Positions 1 to 8,616 of a DNA stretch of 64,000 nt are shown one piece after another. The notes under the pieces are model-generated. The model was not told the DNA's origin, did no database searches, and worked only from the letters and a program-made list of their open reading frames with translations. How positions within the stretch are numbered: the stretch's first letter is position 1; every line of letters starts with the position of its first letter. The stretch is from an uncultured Flavobacteriaceae bacterium (GTDB lineage Bacteria > Bacteroidota > Bacteroidia > Flavobacteriales > Flavobacteriaceae): contig CANLRK010000005.1 in the NCBI GenBank assembly GCA_947493535.1, positions 62,001 to 126,000 of the forward strand, written 5' to 3'. Both the position numbers and the translations under genes were made by a program.

Positions 1-28
1 TTCCGATTGGATTTGTTTTTTGTCCCAT
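1..28 (-). CDS. rpsC: Ribosomal protein uS3, first nine codons (partial)
   Basis: Read on the minus strand, the window edge gives ATG followed by codons for GQKTNPIG, the near-invariant N-terminus of uS3, a protein of the 30S head at the mRNA entry site. The rest of the gene lies outside the window. It begins 7 nt after the rplV stop, the standard S10-operon order, and this supports the call although only nine residues are visible. Confidence 0.85.
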
Positions 29-35
29 ATCTATC

Positions 36-443
36 TTAGCTTTGTGTATTATTATTAGATCCAAGCACTAATGTAACGTGGTTGGAACGTTTTCTGATTC
101 TGTGTGCACGACCTTGTGGAGCTGGACGTAAGCGCTTTAACATAGCACCACCATCAACTCTAATTTCTTTCACAAATAAGTCTGCATCTTCCAAACTTGC
201 ATCTTCGTTTTTTGCTTGCCAGTTAGCTATTGCCGAAACTAACAATTTTTCTAAACGACGTGACGCTTCTTTTTGACTGAATCTTAAAATATGAAGCGCT
301 TTCTCTACTTTTTCACCTCTTACTAAATCCGCTACTAAACGCATTTTTCTTGGTGAAGTAGGGCAGTTGTTTAACTTTGCAAAAGCTATCTGCTTTTTCT
401 CAGCCTTTATTCTATCGGCCATTTCTTTTTTACGAACTCCCAT
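36..443 (-). CDS. rplV: 50S ribosomal protein uL22
   Basis: The product is uL22, which binds 23S rRNA and lines the exit tunnel through its extended hairpin. The sequence shows the family signature: [18 protein letters not shown] near residues 25-43 and the C-terminal beta-hairpin with [17 protein letters not shown]. At 135 residues it is slightly longer than the E. coli protein because of a charged N-terminal extension ([16 protein letters not shown]), typical of Flavobacteriaceae. A second Met at position 8 is a possible alternative start. It lies 5 nt after rpsS and 7 nt before rpsC in one ribosomal operon. Confidence 0.97.
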   Translation of the reverse strand: MGVRKKEMADRIKAEKKQIAFAKLNNCPTSPRKMRLVADLVRGEKVEKALHILRFSQKEASRRLEKLLVSAIANWQAKNEDASLEDADLFVKEIRVDGGAMLKRLRPAPQGRAHRIRKRSNHVTLVLGSNNNTQS

Positions 444-448
444 AGCTT

Positions 449-727
449 CTATTTTTTACCTTTATTTTTTGCACCTGCATGCCCTCTAAACGAACGTGTT
501 GGTGAAAATTCTCCTAACTTATGACCTACCATGTTCTCTGTAACATACACAGGTACAAACTGACGACCATTATGCACAGCTATAGTCTGCCCTACGAAAT
601 CAGGCGAAATCATTGAGGCTCTTGACCATGTTTTAATAACAGTCTTTTTTCCAGACTCAACGTTTGCTTGAACTTTCTTCTCCAAACTATGGTGAATAAA
701 TGGTCCTTTTTTTAATGAACGTGCCAT
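449..727 (-). CDS. rpsS: 30S ribosomal protein uS19
   Basis: uS19 sits in the 30S head and contacts uS13 and tRNA. The 92-residue product has the conserved start [10 protein letters not shown] and the core [26 protein letters not shown], split here by position: HNGRQFVPV around residue 52 and GHKLGEF around 68, followed by the basic tail. Length is normal for the family. It lies between rplB and rplV with 6- and 5-nt gaps, so it is translated from the same operon mRNA. Confidence 0.98.
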   Translation of the reverse strand: MARSLKKGPFIHHSLEKKVQANVESGKKTVIKTWSRASMISPDFVGQTIAVHNGRQFVPVYVTENMVGHKLGEFSPTRSFRGHAGAKNKGKK

Positions 728-733
728 ATCTTA

Positions 734-1558
734 TTATTTCTTTCTACGTTCTACAATGTACTTATTACTCGCTTTCGTTTTAGAACGGGTTCTATAACCT
801 TTAGCAGGTATACCATTCTTAGAACGAGGATGACCTCCAGAAGACTTACCTTCCCCACCTCCCATAGGGTGATCAACAGGGTTCATTACCACTGGTCTTA
901 CTCTAGGTCTTCTTCCTAACCACCTGCTTCTACCAGCTTTACCTGACACTAACAATTGATGATCTGAATTTGAAACAACACCTATAGTCGCTAAACAGTC
1001 AACTAACAACAATCTGGTTTCACCAGAAGGCAATTTGATTGTAGCATACTTACCATCCCTTGCCATTAACTGAGCAAACGCACCAGCAGAACGAGCCATT
1101 ACAGCTCCTTGACCAGGACGTAATTCTATACAAGAAATAATAGTTCCCAAAGGAATATTTGCTAATTTCATAGCATTTCCAATTTCTGGAGCAACAGCGT
1201 CACCAGAAACAATTTTTTGCCCAACCTGAAGTCCATTTTGAGCAATTACATATCTTTTTTCTCCATCTGCGTACTTTACTAACGCGATGAACGCAGTTCT
1301 ATTAGGATCATACTGTATTGACATTACCTCTGCAGCGTCATTAAATCGTTCTCTTTTGAAATCGATAATACGGTATCTTCTCTTATGACCTCCACCTTTA
1401 TGGCGCATAGTCATTTTTCCTTGACTGTTTCTACCACCAGTTCTTTTTATCGGAGCAAGCAAGCTTTTCTCCGGCTTATCAGTAGTTATGGCGTCAAACC
1501 CATTTACTACTCTAAAACGCTGCCCTGGCGTGATTGGTTTTAATTTTCTAACTGACAT
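734..1558 (-). CDS. rplB: 50S ribosomal protein uL2
   Basis: uL2 is needed for subunit association and the peptidyl-transferase centre. The 274-residue protein has the usual N-terminal OB-like domain, with [20 protein letters not shown] near residues 43-62, and the C-terminal SH3-like domain. The catalytic-centre loop [20 protein letters not shown] holds the conserved histidine around residue 230. Full length with normal start. It follows rplW by 14 nt and precedes rpsS by 6 nt in the S10 operon. Confidence 0.98.
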   Translation of the reverse strand: MSVRKLKPITPGQRFRVVNGFDAITTDKPEKSLLAPIKRTGGRNSQGKMTMRHKGGGHKRRYRIIDFKRERFNDAAEVMSIQYDPNRTAFIALVKYADGEKRYVIAQNGLQVGQKIVSGDAVAPEIGNAMKLANIPLGTIISCIELRPGQGAVMARSAGAFAQLMARDGKYATIKLPSGETRLLLVDCLATIGVVSNSDHQLLVSGKAGRSRWLGRRPRVRPVVMNPVDHPMGGGEGKSSGGHPRSKNGIPAKGYRTRSKTKASNKYIVERRKK

Positions 1559-1572
1559 CTTTTGTCTTTTAG

Positions 1573-1863
1573 TTACATGTTAGCGTAAAAGTCAATTACA
1601 TCTCCTTCTGCTAACTGCACCATAGCTTTTTTATAAGCTCCTGTTTTTGCAGTTATCATACCAGATTTTGTATAACGATTACTTCTTTCTACTCTTACAT
1701 TTATTGTACGAACTTTTTCAACAGAAACACCATAAGCAGCCTCAACCGCTTTTTTAACCTCTACCTTATTCGCATTTTTCTTCACAAGAAAAGTAAAACA
1801 GTTGTTTTCTTCACTTGTTTTTGTTGCTTTCTCTGTAATTACAGGCTTAATTAAAATACTCAT
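1573..1863 (-). CDS. rplW: 50S ribosomal protein uL23
   Basis: uL23 borders the exit tunnel and is the docking point for trigger factor and SRP. The 96-residue product starts [13 protein letters not shown], the family hallmark, and contains [17 protein letters not shown] and VRTINVRVE in the order expected. Length is normal for the bacterial family. It lies 8 nt downstream of rplD and 14 nt upstream of rplB in the operon. Confidence 0.97.
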   Translation of the reverse strand: MSILIKPVITEKATKTSEENNCFTFLVKKNANKVEVKKAVEAAYGVSVEKVRTINVRVERSNRYTKSGMITAKTGAYKKAMVQLAEGDVIDFYANM

Positions 1864-1871
1864 GTCTCTAA

Positions 1872-2501
1872 TTATTTACTTAAATTCGACACAACCCCCT
1901 CTACTGAACCTTCAAAAAGAACAACACTATTCGCATTCATAATTGCGTAAGTGCTTAATTCTGAGCTAGTTACAGCTTGAGAGCGTTTTAAATTACGTGA
2001 CGACAAATATACGTTTTTATTTGATTCACCCAACACAAACAAAGATTTTTTGTCTGCCAACCCTAAAGAACTCAATAAGTTCTTGAATTGTTTAGTATTT
2101 GGAGCATCAAAATTTACATCTTCTAAAACAACAATATTACTTGCTTTAGCTTTCATACTTAACGCAGATTTACGCGCTAAACGCTTCACGTTTTTATTTA
2201 ATTTGAAACCGTAGTTTCTTGGTCTTGGACCAAACATACGTCCACCACCTCTAAAAACACCAGACTTGATACTTCCCGCACGAGCCGTACCAGTTCCTTT
2301 TTGTTTTTTAATTTTCTTTGTACTACCAGCTATCTCACCTCTTTCCTTAGCTTTATGCGTTCCTTGACGTTGATTAGCCAAGTATTGCTTAACATCTAAA
2401 TAAATTGAGTGATTGTGTGGCTCAATAGCAAAAACAGCATCAGAAAGCTCTACGCTTCTCCCTGTTTCTTTTCCGTTAATATCTAAAACTGCTACTTTCA
2501 T
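1872..2501 (-). CDS. rplD: 50S ribosomal protein uL4
   Basis: uL4 lines the exit tunnel; in enterobacteria it also represses the S10 operon. The 209-residue protein has the long basic tunnel loop with QKGTGTARAGSIKSGVFRGG near residues 68-87 and FGPRPRNYGFKLNKNVKRLA just after. Its ATG overlaps the rplC stop by one base (TAATG), indicating translational coupling. Whether uL4 autoregulates here is unknown; an unusual hairpin two genes upstream is listed separately. Confidence 0.97.
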   Translation of the reverse strand: MKVAVLDINGKETGRSVELSDAVFAIEPHNHSIYLDVKQYLANQRQGTHKAKERGEIAGSTKKIKKQKGTGTARAGSIKSGVFRGGGRMFGPRPRNYGFKLNKNVKRLARKSALSMKAKASNIVVLEDVNFDAPNTKQFKNLLSSLGLADKKSLFVLGESNKNVYLSSRNLKRSQAVTSSELSTYAIMNANSVVLFEGSVEGVVSNLSK

Positions 2502-3118
2502 TACTTCTCAATGATTACATAAGAATTTTTGTGTCCAGGTACTGCACCTTTAACAACAAGTAAGTTCTTTTCAGCAACCACTTTTAAAACTCTTAAATTT
2601 TCAACTTTAACTGTTTCTCCACCCATTCTTCCTGCCATACGCATTCCTTTAAATACTCTTGCAGGATAAGAAGCAGCACCAATAGAACCAGGAGCTCTTA
2701 AACGGTTATGCTGACCATGAGTCGCTTGACCTACACCACCAAAACCGTGACGTTTTACTACCCCTTGAAACCCTTTACCTTTTGAAGTTCCTGATACATC
2801 AACAAACTCACCTTCAGTAAAGTGCTCTACCGTAATAGCATCACCTAATTTATACTCTTCTTCGAAACCTTGGAATTCAACAACTTTGTACTTAGGAGAA
2901 GTTCCTGCTTTTTTAAAGTGACCATTAGCCGCTTTAGTAGCACGTTTTTCTGCCTTGTCATCGAAACCAAGTTGAAGCGCTTCATAGCCATCAACCTCAT
3001 TGGTTCTGACTTGGGTAACTACGCATGGCCCAGCTTCAATAACAGTACAAGGAATATTCTTCCCGTTCTCGTCAAATAAGCTAGTCATACCGATTTTTTT
3101 TCCGATTAACCCAGACAT
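2501..3118 (-). CDS. rplC: 50S ribosomal protein uL3
   Basis: uL3 is an early-assembly protein with an arm reaching the peptidyl-transferase centre. The 205-residue product starts [15 protein letters not shown] and carries the signature [19 protein letters not shown] near residues 115-133 and [20 protein letters not shown] near 147-166. Full length. It overlaps rplD by one base and is separated from rpsJ by 83 nt, the largest gap in this operon, which holds a perfect 10-bp inverted repeat. Confidence 0.97.
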   Translation of the reverse strand: MSGLIGKKIGMTSLFDENGKNIPCTVIEAGPCVVTQVRTNEVDGYEALQLGFDDKAEKRATKAANGHFKKAGTSPKYKVVEFQGFEEEYKLGDAITVEHFTEGEFVDVSGTSKGKGFQGVVKRHGFGGVGQATHGQHNRLRAPGSIGAASYPARVFKGMRMAGRMGGETVKVENLRVLKVVAEKNLLVVKGAVPGHKNSYVIIEK

Positions 3119-3149
3119 AATTAATTATTAATTTAAAATTTATAAATAG

Positions 3150-3176
3150 GAACTCAGGACATTAAATCCTGAGTTC
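3150..3176 (-). promoter_or_regulatory. Perfect 10-bp stem hairpin between rpsJ and rplC
   Basis: The arms GAACTCAGGA and TCCTGAGTTC are exactly complementary around a 7-nt loop, in the only sizeable gap of an otherwise tightly packed ribosomal operon. On the transcribed strand it is followed by a mixed A/T stretch, with no uninterrupted T run. A simple terminator is therefore unlikely; an attenuator, processing site or protein-binding leader for the rplC part of the operon is inferred. Confidence 0.6.
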
Positions 3177-3201
3177 ATTTAACTCTAATATTTAGTGTTT
3201 A

Positions 3202-3507
3202 TCACACTTTAATTTCTACCTCTACTCCACTTGGCAACTCTAACTTCATTAACGCATCAATCGTTTTTGAAGAAGAACTGTAAATGTCTAATAATCTTTT
3301 AAAAGAGCTTAATTGAAACTGCTCTCTAGATTTTTTATTTACGTGTGGCGAACGCAACACTGTAAATATTTTTTTATGAGTAGGTAAAGGAATAGGACCA
3401 ACTACTACCGCTCCTGTACTCTTTACTGTTTTTACGATTTTTTCAGCAGACTTATCTACTAACATATGATCGTAAGACTTTAATTTTATTCTAATTTTTT
3501 GACTCAT
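3202..3507 (-). CDS. rpsJ: 30S ribosomal protein uS10
   Basis: uS10 is in the 30S head and doubles as the transcription antitermination factor NusE. The 101-residue product has the family core [15 protein letters not shown], the motif [20 protein letters not shown] near residues 38-57, and a C-terminal SGVEVEIKV. Normal length. It follows fusA by 11 nt, so the str and S10 gene sets are joined in one transcript with no tuf between them, as is usual in Bacteroidetes. Confidence 0.98.
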   Translation of the reverse strand: MSQKIRIKLKSYDHMLVDKSAEKIVKTVKSTGAVVVGPIPLPTHKKIFTVLRSPHVNKKSREQFQLSSFKRLLDIYSSSSKTIDALMKLELPSGVEVEIKV

Positions 3508-3518
3508 TTTTCTTAAAA

Positions 3519-5645
3519 TTAAGCATTAACACCTTTTGCAGCAGCAATTACTTCATCTGAAATATTAGATGGTGTTGCAGCATAGTGAGAAAATTCCATA
3601 GTAGACGTTGCTCTACCTGAAGATAATGTACGTAAAGAAGTTACATACCCAAACATTTCCGATAATGGAACATTAGCCTTAACAACTTTAGATCCTGCAC
3701 GGTCTCCCATATCGTTAACCTGACCTCTACGTCTGTTTAAGTCACCAACAATATCACCCATGTTTTCTTCTGGAGTAAGCACTTCTAATTTCATAATAGG
3801 CTCCATAATTACAGCTTTAGCAGCTTTAGCAGCAGCTTTAAACCCTAATTTAGCAGCTAACTCGAACGATAACTGATCCGAATCAACATCGTGATAAGAA
3901 CCATCTGTTAACGTTACTTTCATAGCATCTACTTCATATCCTGCTAAAGGACCTGCTGCCATAGCCATTTTGAAACCTTTTTCTACCGAAGGAACAAATT
4001 CCTTAGGAATGTTACCACCCTTAATTTCAGAAACGAATTCTAATCCTGACTTTCCTTCTTCAGCTGGCTCAATAGTAAACACGATATCCGCAAACTTACC
4101 ACGTCCACCAGATTGCTTTTTGTACACCTCTCTATGTTCTGCCCTTGCAGTAATAGCTTCTTTGTACTCAACCTGTGGCTGCCCCTCGTTAACCTCTACT
4201 TTAAACTCACGCTTTAAACGGTCAACAATAATATCTAAGTGAAGCTCTCCCATTCCAGAAATAATAGTCTGCCCTGAAGCCTCATCAGTTTTAACTGTAA
4301 ATGTAGGATCTTCTTCTGCTAATTTACCTAAAGCCATACCTAGTTTATCAACATCGGCTTTTGTTTTAGGCTCAACAGCGATACCAATTACTGGATCAGG
4401 GAAATCCATAGATTCTAATACAATTGGATGCTTTTCAGCAGACATTGTATCTCCAGTTTTAATATCTTTAAAACCTACCGCAGCTCCAATATCTCCTGCC
4501 TCGATAAAATCGATAGCATTTTGCTTATTTGAGTGCATTTGATAGATACGAGAAATACGCTCTTTTTTACCTGAACGGTTATTTAAGATGTATGAACCTG
4601 CATCTAAACGACCAGAGTATGCGCGGAAGAATGCTAAACGCCCTACGAAAGGATCAGTAGCAATTTTAAACGCTAATGCTGCAAAAGGATCTTTTGCATC
4701 TGGCTTACGAGTTTCCTCTTCACCTGTATCTGGGTTTGTACCTACAATATTATCTCTATCTAACGGAGAAGGCAAATAACGACATACAGCATCTAACAAG
4801 AACTGCACCCCTTTATTTTTAAATGAAGATCCACATACCATTGGTATAATAGACATATCCATTACAGCAGCTCTTAATGCAGCATGCACCTCTTCTTCTG
4901 TAATAGAATCTTCATCCTCCATATATTTCTCTAATAAGTTTTCGTCGTAAGCAGCAACCTCTTCGATTAACTTACCACGTAACTCACGAGCTTCTTCTTT
5001 TAATTCCTCAGGAATATCAACAACATCAAAAGTTGACCCGTAGTTATCATCATGCCAAACAATAGCACGGTTTTTAACTAAATCAACAATCCCTTTAAAG
5101 TCCATCTCATCACCAATATTCAATACAATTGGCACTGCATTAGACTTTAACATATCTTTTACTTGCTGACAAACAGCTAAAAAGTTTGCTCCTTGACGGT
5201 CCATTTTATTAACAAAACCGATACGAGGTACTTTATAGTTATCTGCTAAACGCCAGTTAGTTTCAGATTGCGGCTCAACTCCATCAACAGCAGAGAATAA
5301 GAACACTAACCCATCTAATACACGTAATGAACGGTTTACCTCTACAGTAAAGTCAACGTGACCTGGAGTATCGATAATATTAAAATGATACCCTTTAGCA
5401 TCAGCAGTAGGCTGACCATTTTCAGTTGGAAACTGCCATGTACAAGTAGTTGCCGCTGAAGTAATTGTAATACCTCTTTCAGCTTCTTGCTCCATCCAGT
5501 CCATAGTTGAAGCACCATCGTGAACCTCACCAATTTTATGAGACACACCAGTATAAAAAAGGATACGTTCTGTTGTGGTAGTTTTCCCCGCATCAATATG
5601 CGCAGCAATACCTATGTTTCTTGTATATTTTAAATCTCTAGCCAT
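3519..5645 (-). CDS. fusA: Elongation factor G
   Basis: EF-G is the GTPase that drives ribosomal translocation. The 708-residue protein has all G motifs: AHIDAGKTT (residues 15-23), the switch RGITITSA near 59-66, DTPGH near 92 and NKMD near 146. These are followed by domains II-V, with [14 protein letters not shown] in domain III and a domain IV containing [10 protein letters not shown]. Full length, start [13 protein letters not shown] typical. Its place in the str operon marks it as the canonical translational copy. It lies 3 nt after rpsG. Confidence 0.98.
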   Translation of the reverse strand: MARDLKYTRNIGIAAHIDAGKTTTTERILFYTGVSHKIGEVHDGASTMDWMEQEAERGITITSAATTCTWQFPTENGQPTADAKGYHFNIIDTPGHVDFTVEVNRSLRVLDGLVFLFSAVDGVEPQSETNWRLADNYKVPRIGFVNKMDRQGANFLAVCQQVKDMLKSNAVPIVLNIGDEMDFKGIVDLVKNRAIVWHDDNYGSTFDVVDIPEELKEEARELRGKLIEEVAAYDENLLEKYMEDEDSITEEEVHAALRAAVMDMSIIPMVCGSSFKNKGVQFLLDAVCRYLPSPLDRDNIVGTNPDTGEEETRKPDAKDPFAALAFKIATDPFVGRLAFFRAYSGRLDAGSYILNNRSGKKERISRIYQMHSNKQNAIDFIEAGDIGAAVGFKDIKTGDTMSAEKHPIVLESMDFPDPVIGIAVEPKTKADVDKLGMALGKLAEEDPTFTVKTDEASGQTIISGMGELHLDIIVDRLKREFKVEVNEGQPQVEYKEAITARAEHREVYKKQSGGRGKFADIVFTIEPAEEGKSGLEFVSEIKGGNIPKEFVPSVEKGFKMAMAAGPLAGYEVDAMKVTLTDGSYHDVDSDQLSFELAAKLGFKAAAKAAKAVIMEPIMKLEVLTPEENMGDIVGDLNRRRGQVNDMGDRAGSKVVKANVPLSEMFGYVTSLRTLSSGRATSTMEFSHYAATPSNISDEVIAAAKGVNA

Positions 5646-5648
5646 GTC

Positions 5649-6125
5649 TTAAAATCTAAAGTGAGAGAATGCTTTATTAGCTTCCGCCATTTTATGTGTA
5701 TCAATTCTTTTCTTAACAGCAGCACCTTCTTCTTTAGCCGCAGCTAAAACTTCGTTTGCTAACTTTAAAGCCATAGTTTTCTCGTTTCTTTTACGAGTAT
5801 AACTAATTAACCATTTCATAGCCATAGAAACTTTTCTATCAGCTCTAATTGGCCTTGGAATTTGATAAGTAGCTCCACCTACCCTACGACTACGCACTTC
5901 TACGTGAGGCATAACGTTTGATAACGCTTCTTTCCAAATTTCTAAAGCTGTTTTTTCTTCGTCTGTCTTCTTTTCTTCTACGATATCCATTGCATCGTAA
6001 AAAATCTTAAAAGCAACCGACTTTTTTCCGTCCCACATTAAGTTATTTACAAAACGTGTAACTAACTGATCGTTAAACCTAGGATCTGGTAAAAGTGGTC
6101 TTTTTTTAGCCTTTCTTTTTCTCAT
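5649..6125 (-). CDS. rpsG: 30S ribosomal protein uS7
   Basis: uS7 initiates assembly of the 30S head and contacts E-site tRNA. The 158-residue product starts [17 protein letters not shown] and has the conserved [20 protein letters not shown] near residues 77-96 and [16 protein letters not shown] further on. Normal length. It is the second gene of the str operon, 24 nt after rpsL and 3 nt before fusA. Confidence 0.98.
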   Translation of the reverse strand: MRKRKAKKRPLLPDPRFNDQLVTRFVNNLMWDGKKSVAFKIFYDAMDIVEEKKTDEEKTALEIWKEALSNVMPHVEVRSRRVGGATYQIPRPIRADRKVSMAMKWLISYTRKRNEKTMALKLANEVLAAAKEEGAAVKKRIDTHKMAEANKAFSHFRF

Positions 6126-6149
6126 GTCTTAACATTAAAGTTTTTAAAA

Positions 6150-6524
6150 TTACTTCTTTGGGCGTTTTGCACCATACTTAGATCTACGTTGTGTTCTACC
6201 CTCTACACCTGCAGTGTCTAAAGCCCCACGAACGATGTGATATCTAACTCCTGGCAAATCTTTTACCCTTCCACCTCTAACTAATACTATCGAGTGCTCT
6301 TGCAAATTGTGACCCTCTCCACCGATGTAAGCATTTACCTCGTTACCGTTTGTTAAACGAACCCTAGCCACCTTTCTCATTGCTGAGTTTGGTTTCTTAG
6401 GAGTTGTTGTATACACACGAGTACAAACACCTCTACGTTGAGGACACGAATTTAAAGCAGCCGATTTACTCTTCTTAGTTATTTTGGCTCTTCCTTTTCG
6501 TACTAATTGTGAAATTGTTGGCAT
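6150..6524 (-). CDS. rpsL: 30S ribosomal protein uS12
   Basis: uS12 sits at the decoding centre and helps control accuracy. The 124-residue product has [13 protein letters not shown] with Lys at position 43, and the loop [13 protein letters not shown] with its Lys intact. These are the two lysines whose substitution gives streptomycin resistance in other bacteria, so the sequence is of the unmutated type. It is the first gene of the operon and has a well-formed Bacteroidetes promoter about 55 nt upstream. Confidence 0.98.
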   Translation of the reverse strand: MPTISQLVRKGRAKITKKSKSAALNSCPQRRGVCTRVYTTTPKKPNSAMRKVARVRLTNGNEVNAYIGGEGHNLQEHSIVLVRGGRVKDLPGVRYHIVRGALDTAGVEGRTQRRSKYGAKRPKK

Positions 6525-6560
6525 ACTAAATTTTACTTAAAATTTATTTTGTTATAAAAT

Positions 6561-6574
6561 CCCTATTTTTAGGG
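6561..6574 (-). promoter_or_regulatory. Small hairpin near the 5' end of the str operon leader
   Basis: On the transcribed strand CCCTA-AAAA-TAGGG forms a 5-bp stem with a 4-nt loop, about 5 nt after the -7 box and so at or next to the 5' end of the rpsL mRNA. It may protect the 5' end or serve as a regulatory site; function is inferred. Confidence 0.4.
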
Positions 6575-6578
6575 TTTG

Positions 6579-6609
6579 CAAATGTATAAATAAAAAACAA
6601 CTAATCAAA
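6579..6609 (-). promoter_or_regulatory. Promoter of the str/S10 operon
   Basis: On the minus strand there is a TTTG (6609-6606) and, 19 bp on, TACATTTG (6586-6579), an exact match to the Bacteroidetes -7 consensus TAnnTTTG with the normal spacing to the -33 element. The predicted leader of rpsL is about 50 nt. Confidence 0.75.
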
Positions 6610-6737
6610 CAGCAAGTGATTAATTTTCAATAAGATTGAAAAAAGAACATCAAACAATTAAAAATAAATCAAAACTAACTAGCTTTACACCTCCAAAACA
6701 ACACCACTCACCCAAAAACAAATCACCCAACACACCA

Positions 6738-8411
6738 ATGAAAAAAACAAAATATTTATACCTTATTATATATATACTTTTTTTCAACCTTTCTTTTTCA
6801 CAAAACATACACCTGAAAATAAAAGGAAAGGACAGTATTTCAACTGCATTCATCAATAAAAATCCGATAAAAAAAAGCTTCAACAACATAAAAGAACTTA
6901 ATACCGAAATAAACCTACTTGCAAAACAACTTCAAAACCTTGGTTTTTTCAACTTACACATCTCACAAAAACAAAGACTGAACGACAGCACTTATTCTTC
7001 AACCCTCACCCTAAACAAACAATTCAATCACATAGCAATAAAACACAACAACATTAACATAAAAGACTTAAAAGAACACCTTACACAAAGCACTTACATT
7101 ACAAAAACACAATTTATCACCAAAGTAACCAAACTAGAAACAAACCTTAACAACATCATAAAACTTTATAGTAAAAAAGGAGAGGTTTTTACCGAATGCA
7201 ACCTAACTGACATAACCATTAAAAACGACAGCATTTACGCAACACTGAAATTAAAAAACAGTGAACCAAAAAAAATAACAGATATAAAAATTAAAGGTTA
7301 TGAAAAATTTCCAGAAAAATTCATTACTCACTACCTCAATCTTAAGAAAGGAAAAATCCTAAACCCTGAAAAATTAAAAAAAGCATCCAAAAACATCAAC
7401 AATTTAATTTTCGCAAAAGAAAACAAGCAACCAGAAATACTTTTTACCAAAGACTCTACCGTTACCTATTTATACATAAACAAACAAAAAAGCAACAACT
7501 TTGAAGGCTTCCTTGGATTTTCATCGAACCCCGAAAACAGCAAACTAGACTTTAACGGAAATATCAACCTAAGATTAATCAATAACTTGAATTCCGGAGA
7601 AGAACTCCACCTCAAATACCAATCAACAGAAAACAACCAACGTACAATCCACATAAAAACTGCAATACCATTCATATTTAACTCCCCATTTAGCATAGAA
7701 GGAGAAATGCTTATTTTCAAAAAAGACTCAAGCTTTACCAATAGCAACCAAAAAGTAAGCACAAACTACTTAATAGGGAAAAACATAAAAATAGGAGTTG
7801 GTTTAGATTTTCAAAACTCAAACTCACTTACAGAAGAAACAACTAATAATGCCGATTTTAAAAAAACAGGAGTTATAGGTTATTTAGCACACCACATTCA
7901 TCACAACAACCCACTTTATCCCTACAAAACAAAAACACATTTTGAAATATCACTATCAAACAGAACTACCACCACAAAAAACAATCAGCAAAACATTCAT
8001 CTTTCCAGCGAATATATATTTGATTTAAACACAACAAACAGCATCCATTTAAAAACCTCCAGCAACTACTTAATAAGCGAAAGCATCTTAGAAAACGAAC
8101 TCAATTACATAGGAGGTATCAACTCCATAAGAGGCTACCAAGAAAACAGTATACCAAGTATTCGCTACAGCATTTTAAATACCGAGTACAGAATAACACT
8201 CAACAAAACACTATACACTCACACGGTATTTGATTACGCAATAGCTGAAATAGCAAACAAAAACCACAATTTATTTGGATTCGGAATTGGATTAGGACTA
8301 AATACTAACAACAATTTACTACGCTTTATAATAGCCAACAACAAAAATAAAGGTGAAGAAATTAAGTTTTTCAATACAAAAATTCACCTAAGCTTAACCA
8401 CCAAATTTTAA
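6738..8411 (+). CDS. Omp85-family (BamA/TamA-like) outer-membrane protein
   Basis: The product is predicted to be a signal-peptide-bearing outer-membrane barrel of the Omp85 superfamily. I chose the ATG at 6738 because it gives a clean signal peptide (MKKTKYLYLIIYILFF..., cleaved after SFSQ); the frame is open about 100 nt further upstream. The mature N-terminal half has POTRA-like periplasmic units (the last around ITDIKIKGYEKFPEKFI). The C-terminal part has the Omp85 hallmark GGINSIRGY at residues 459-467 and ends in Phe. At 557 residues it is shorter than BamA. The coding strand is strikingly A-rich, with many Asn, Lys and Thr codons, unlike its neighbours. Its client is unknown; no partner gene adjoins it. 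Confidence 0.75.
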   Translation: MKKTKYLYLIIYILFFNLSFSQNIHLKIKGKDSISTAFINKNPIKKSFNNIKELNTEINLLAKQLQNLGFFNLHISQKQRLNDSTYSSTLTLNKQFNHIAIKHNNINIKDLKEHLTQSTYITKTQFITKVTKLETNLNNIIKLYSKKGEVFTECNLTDITIKNDSIYATLKLKNSEPKKITDIKIKGYEKFPEKFITHYLNLKKGKILNPEKLKKASKNINNLIFAKENKQPEILFTKDSTVTYLYINKQKSNNFEGFLGFSSNPENSKLDFNGNINLRLINNLNSGEELHLKYQSTENNQRTIHIKTAIPFIFNSPFSIEGEMLIFKKDSSFTNSNQKVSTNYLIGKNIKIGVGLDFQNSNSLTEETTNNADFKKTGVIGYLAHHIHHNNPLYPYKTKTHFEISLSNRTTTTKNNQQNIHLSSEYIFDLNTTNSIHLKTSSNYLISESILENELNYIGGINSIRGYQENSIPSIRYSILNTEYRITLNKTLYTHTVFDYAIAEIANKNHNLFGFGIGLGLNTNNNLLRFIIANNKNKGEEIKFFNTKIHLSLTTKF

Positions 8412-8423
8412 CACTACATATAG

Positions 8424-8487
8424 GTTTTATTAACATTTGATATTAATAAAATGTGAAAATTCAAGAAGAAAAAGTTGTTTTATTAAC
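8424..8487 (+). repeat. 11-bp direct repeats upstream of the first susC
   Basis: GTTTTATTAAC occurs at 8424-8434 and again, identical, at 8477-8487, with a related TTTTATTAAG just downstream. The second copy overlaps the -33 end of the susC promoter. Because the region is very AT-rich the repeat may be partly chance, but the position suits a regulator site. Confidence 0.35.
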
Positions 8488-8505
8488 TTTTTATTAAGAC
8501 TTTTG
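8475..8505 (+). promoter_or_regulatory. Promoter of the first susC-susD block
   Basis: TTG at 8475-8477 is followed after exactly 20 bp by GACTTTTG (8498-8505), which fits TAnnTTTG at all but the first base. The second susC has the same layout: TTG, 20 bp, a 7/8 box, then 28 bp to the ATG. The shared geometry supports both calls. Confidence 0.65.
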
Positions 8506-8511
8506 GCATTG

Positions 8512-8616
8512 GCTAATTCAAATAAATTATAACATGAAAACAAAGTTTAATGGAATTTTAACGCTATTACTAGCGTTTGTTGTGCAACTTTCGTTCGCGC
8601 AAGAAAAGACAATTTC
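8512..8616 (+). repeat. 105-bp leader and signal-peptide block shared with second susC (copy 1)
   Basis: This block matches 15025-15129 at 102 of 105 positions. It starts 6 nt after the -7 box, where transcription should begin, and covers the 22-nt leader plus the first 27-28 codons of susC. The three differences are C/A before the ATG, TTT/TTC and GCG/GCA. Inside it, AACGCTA-TTAC-TAGCGTT (8560-8577) is a perfect 7-bp hairpin present in both copies. Confidence 0.85.
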
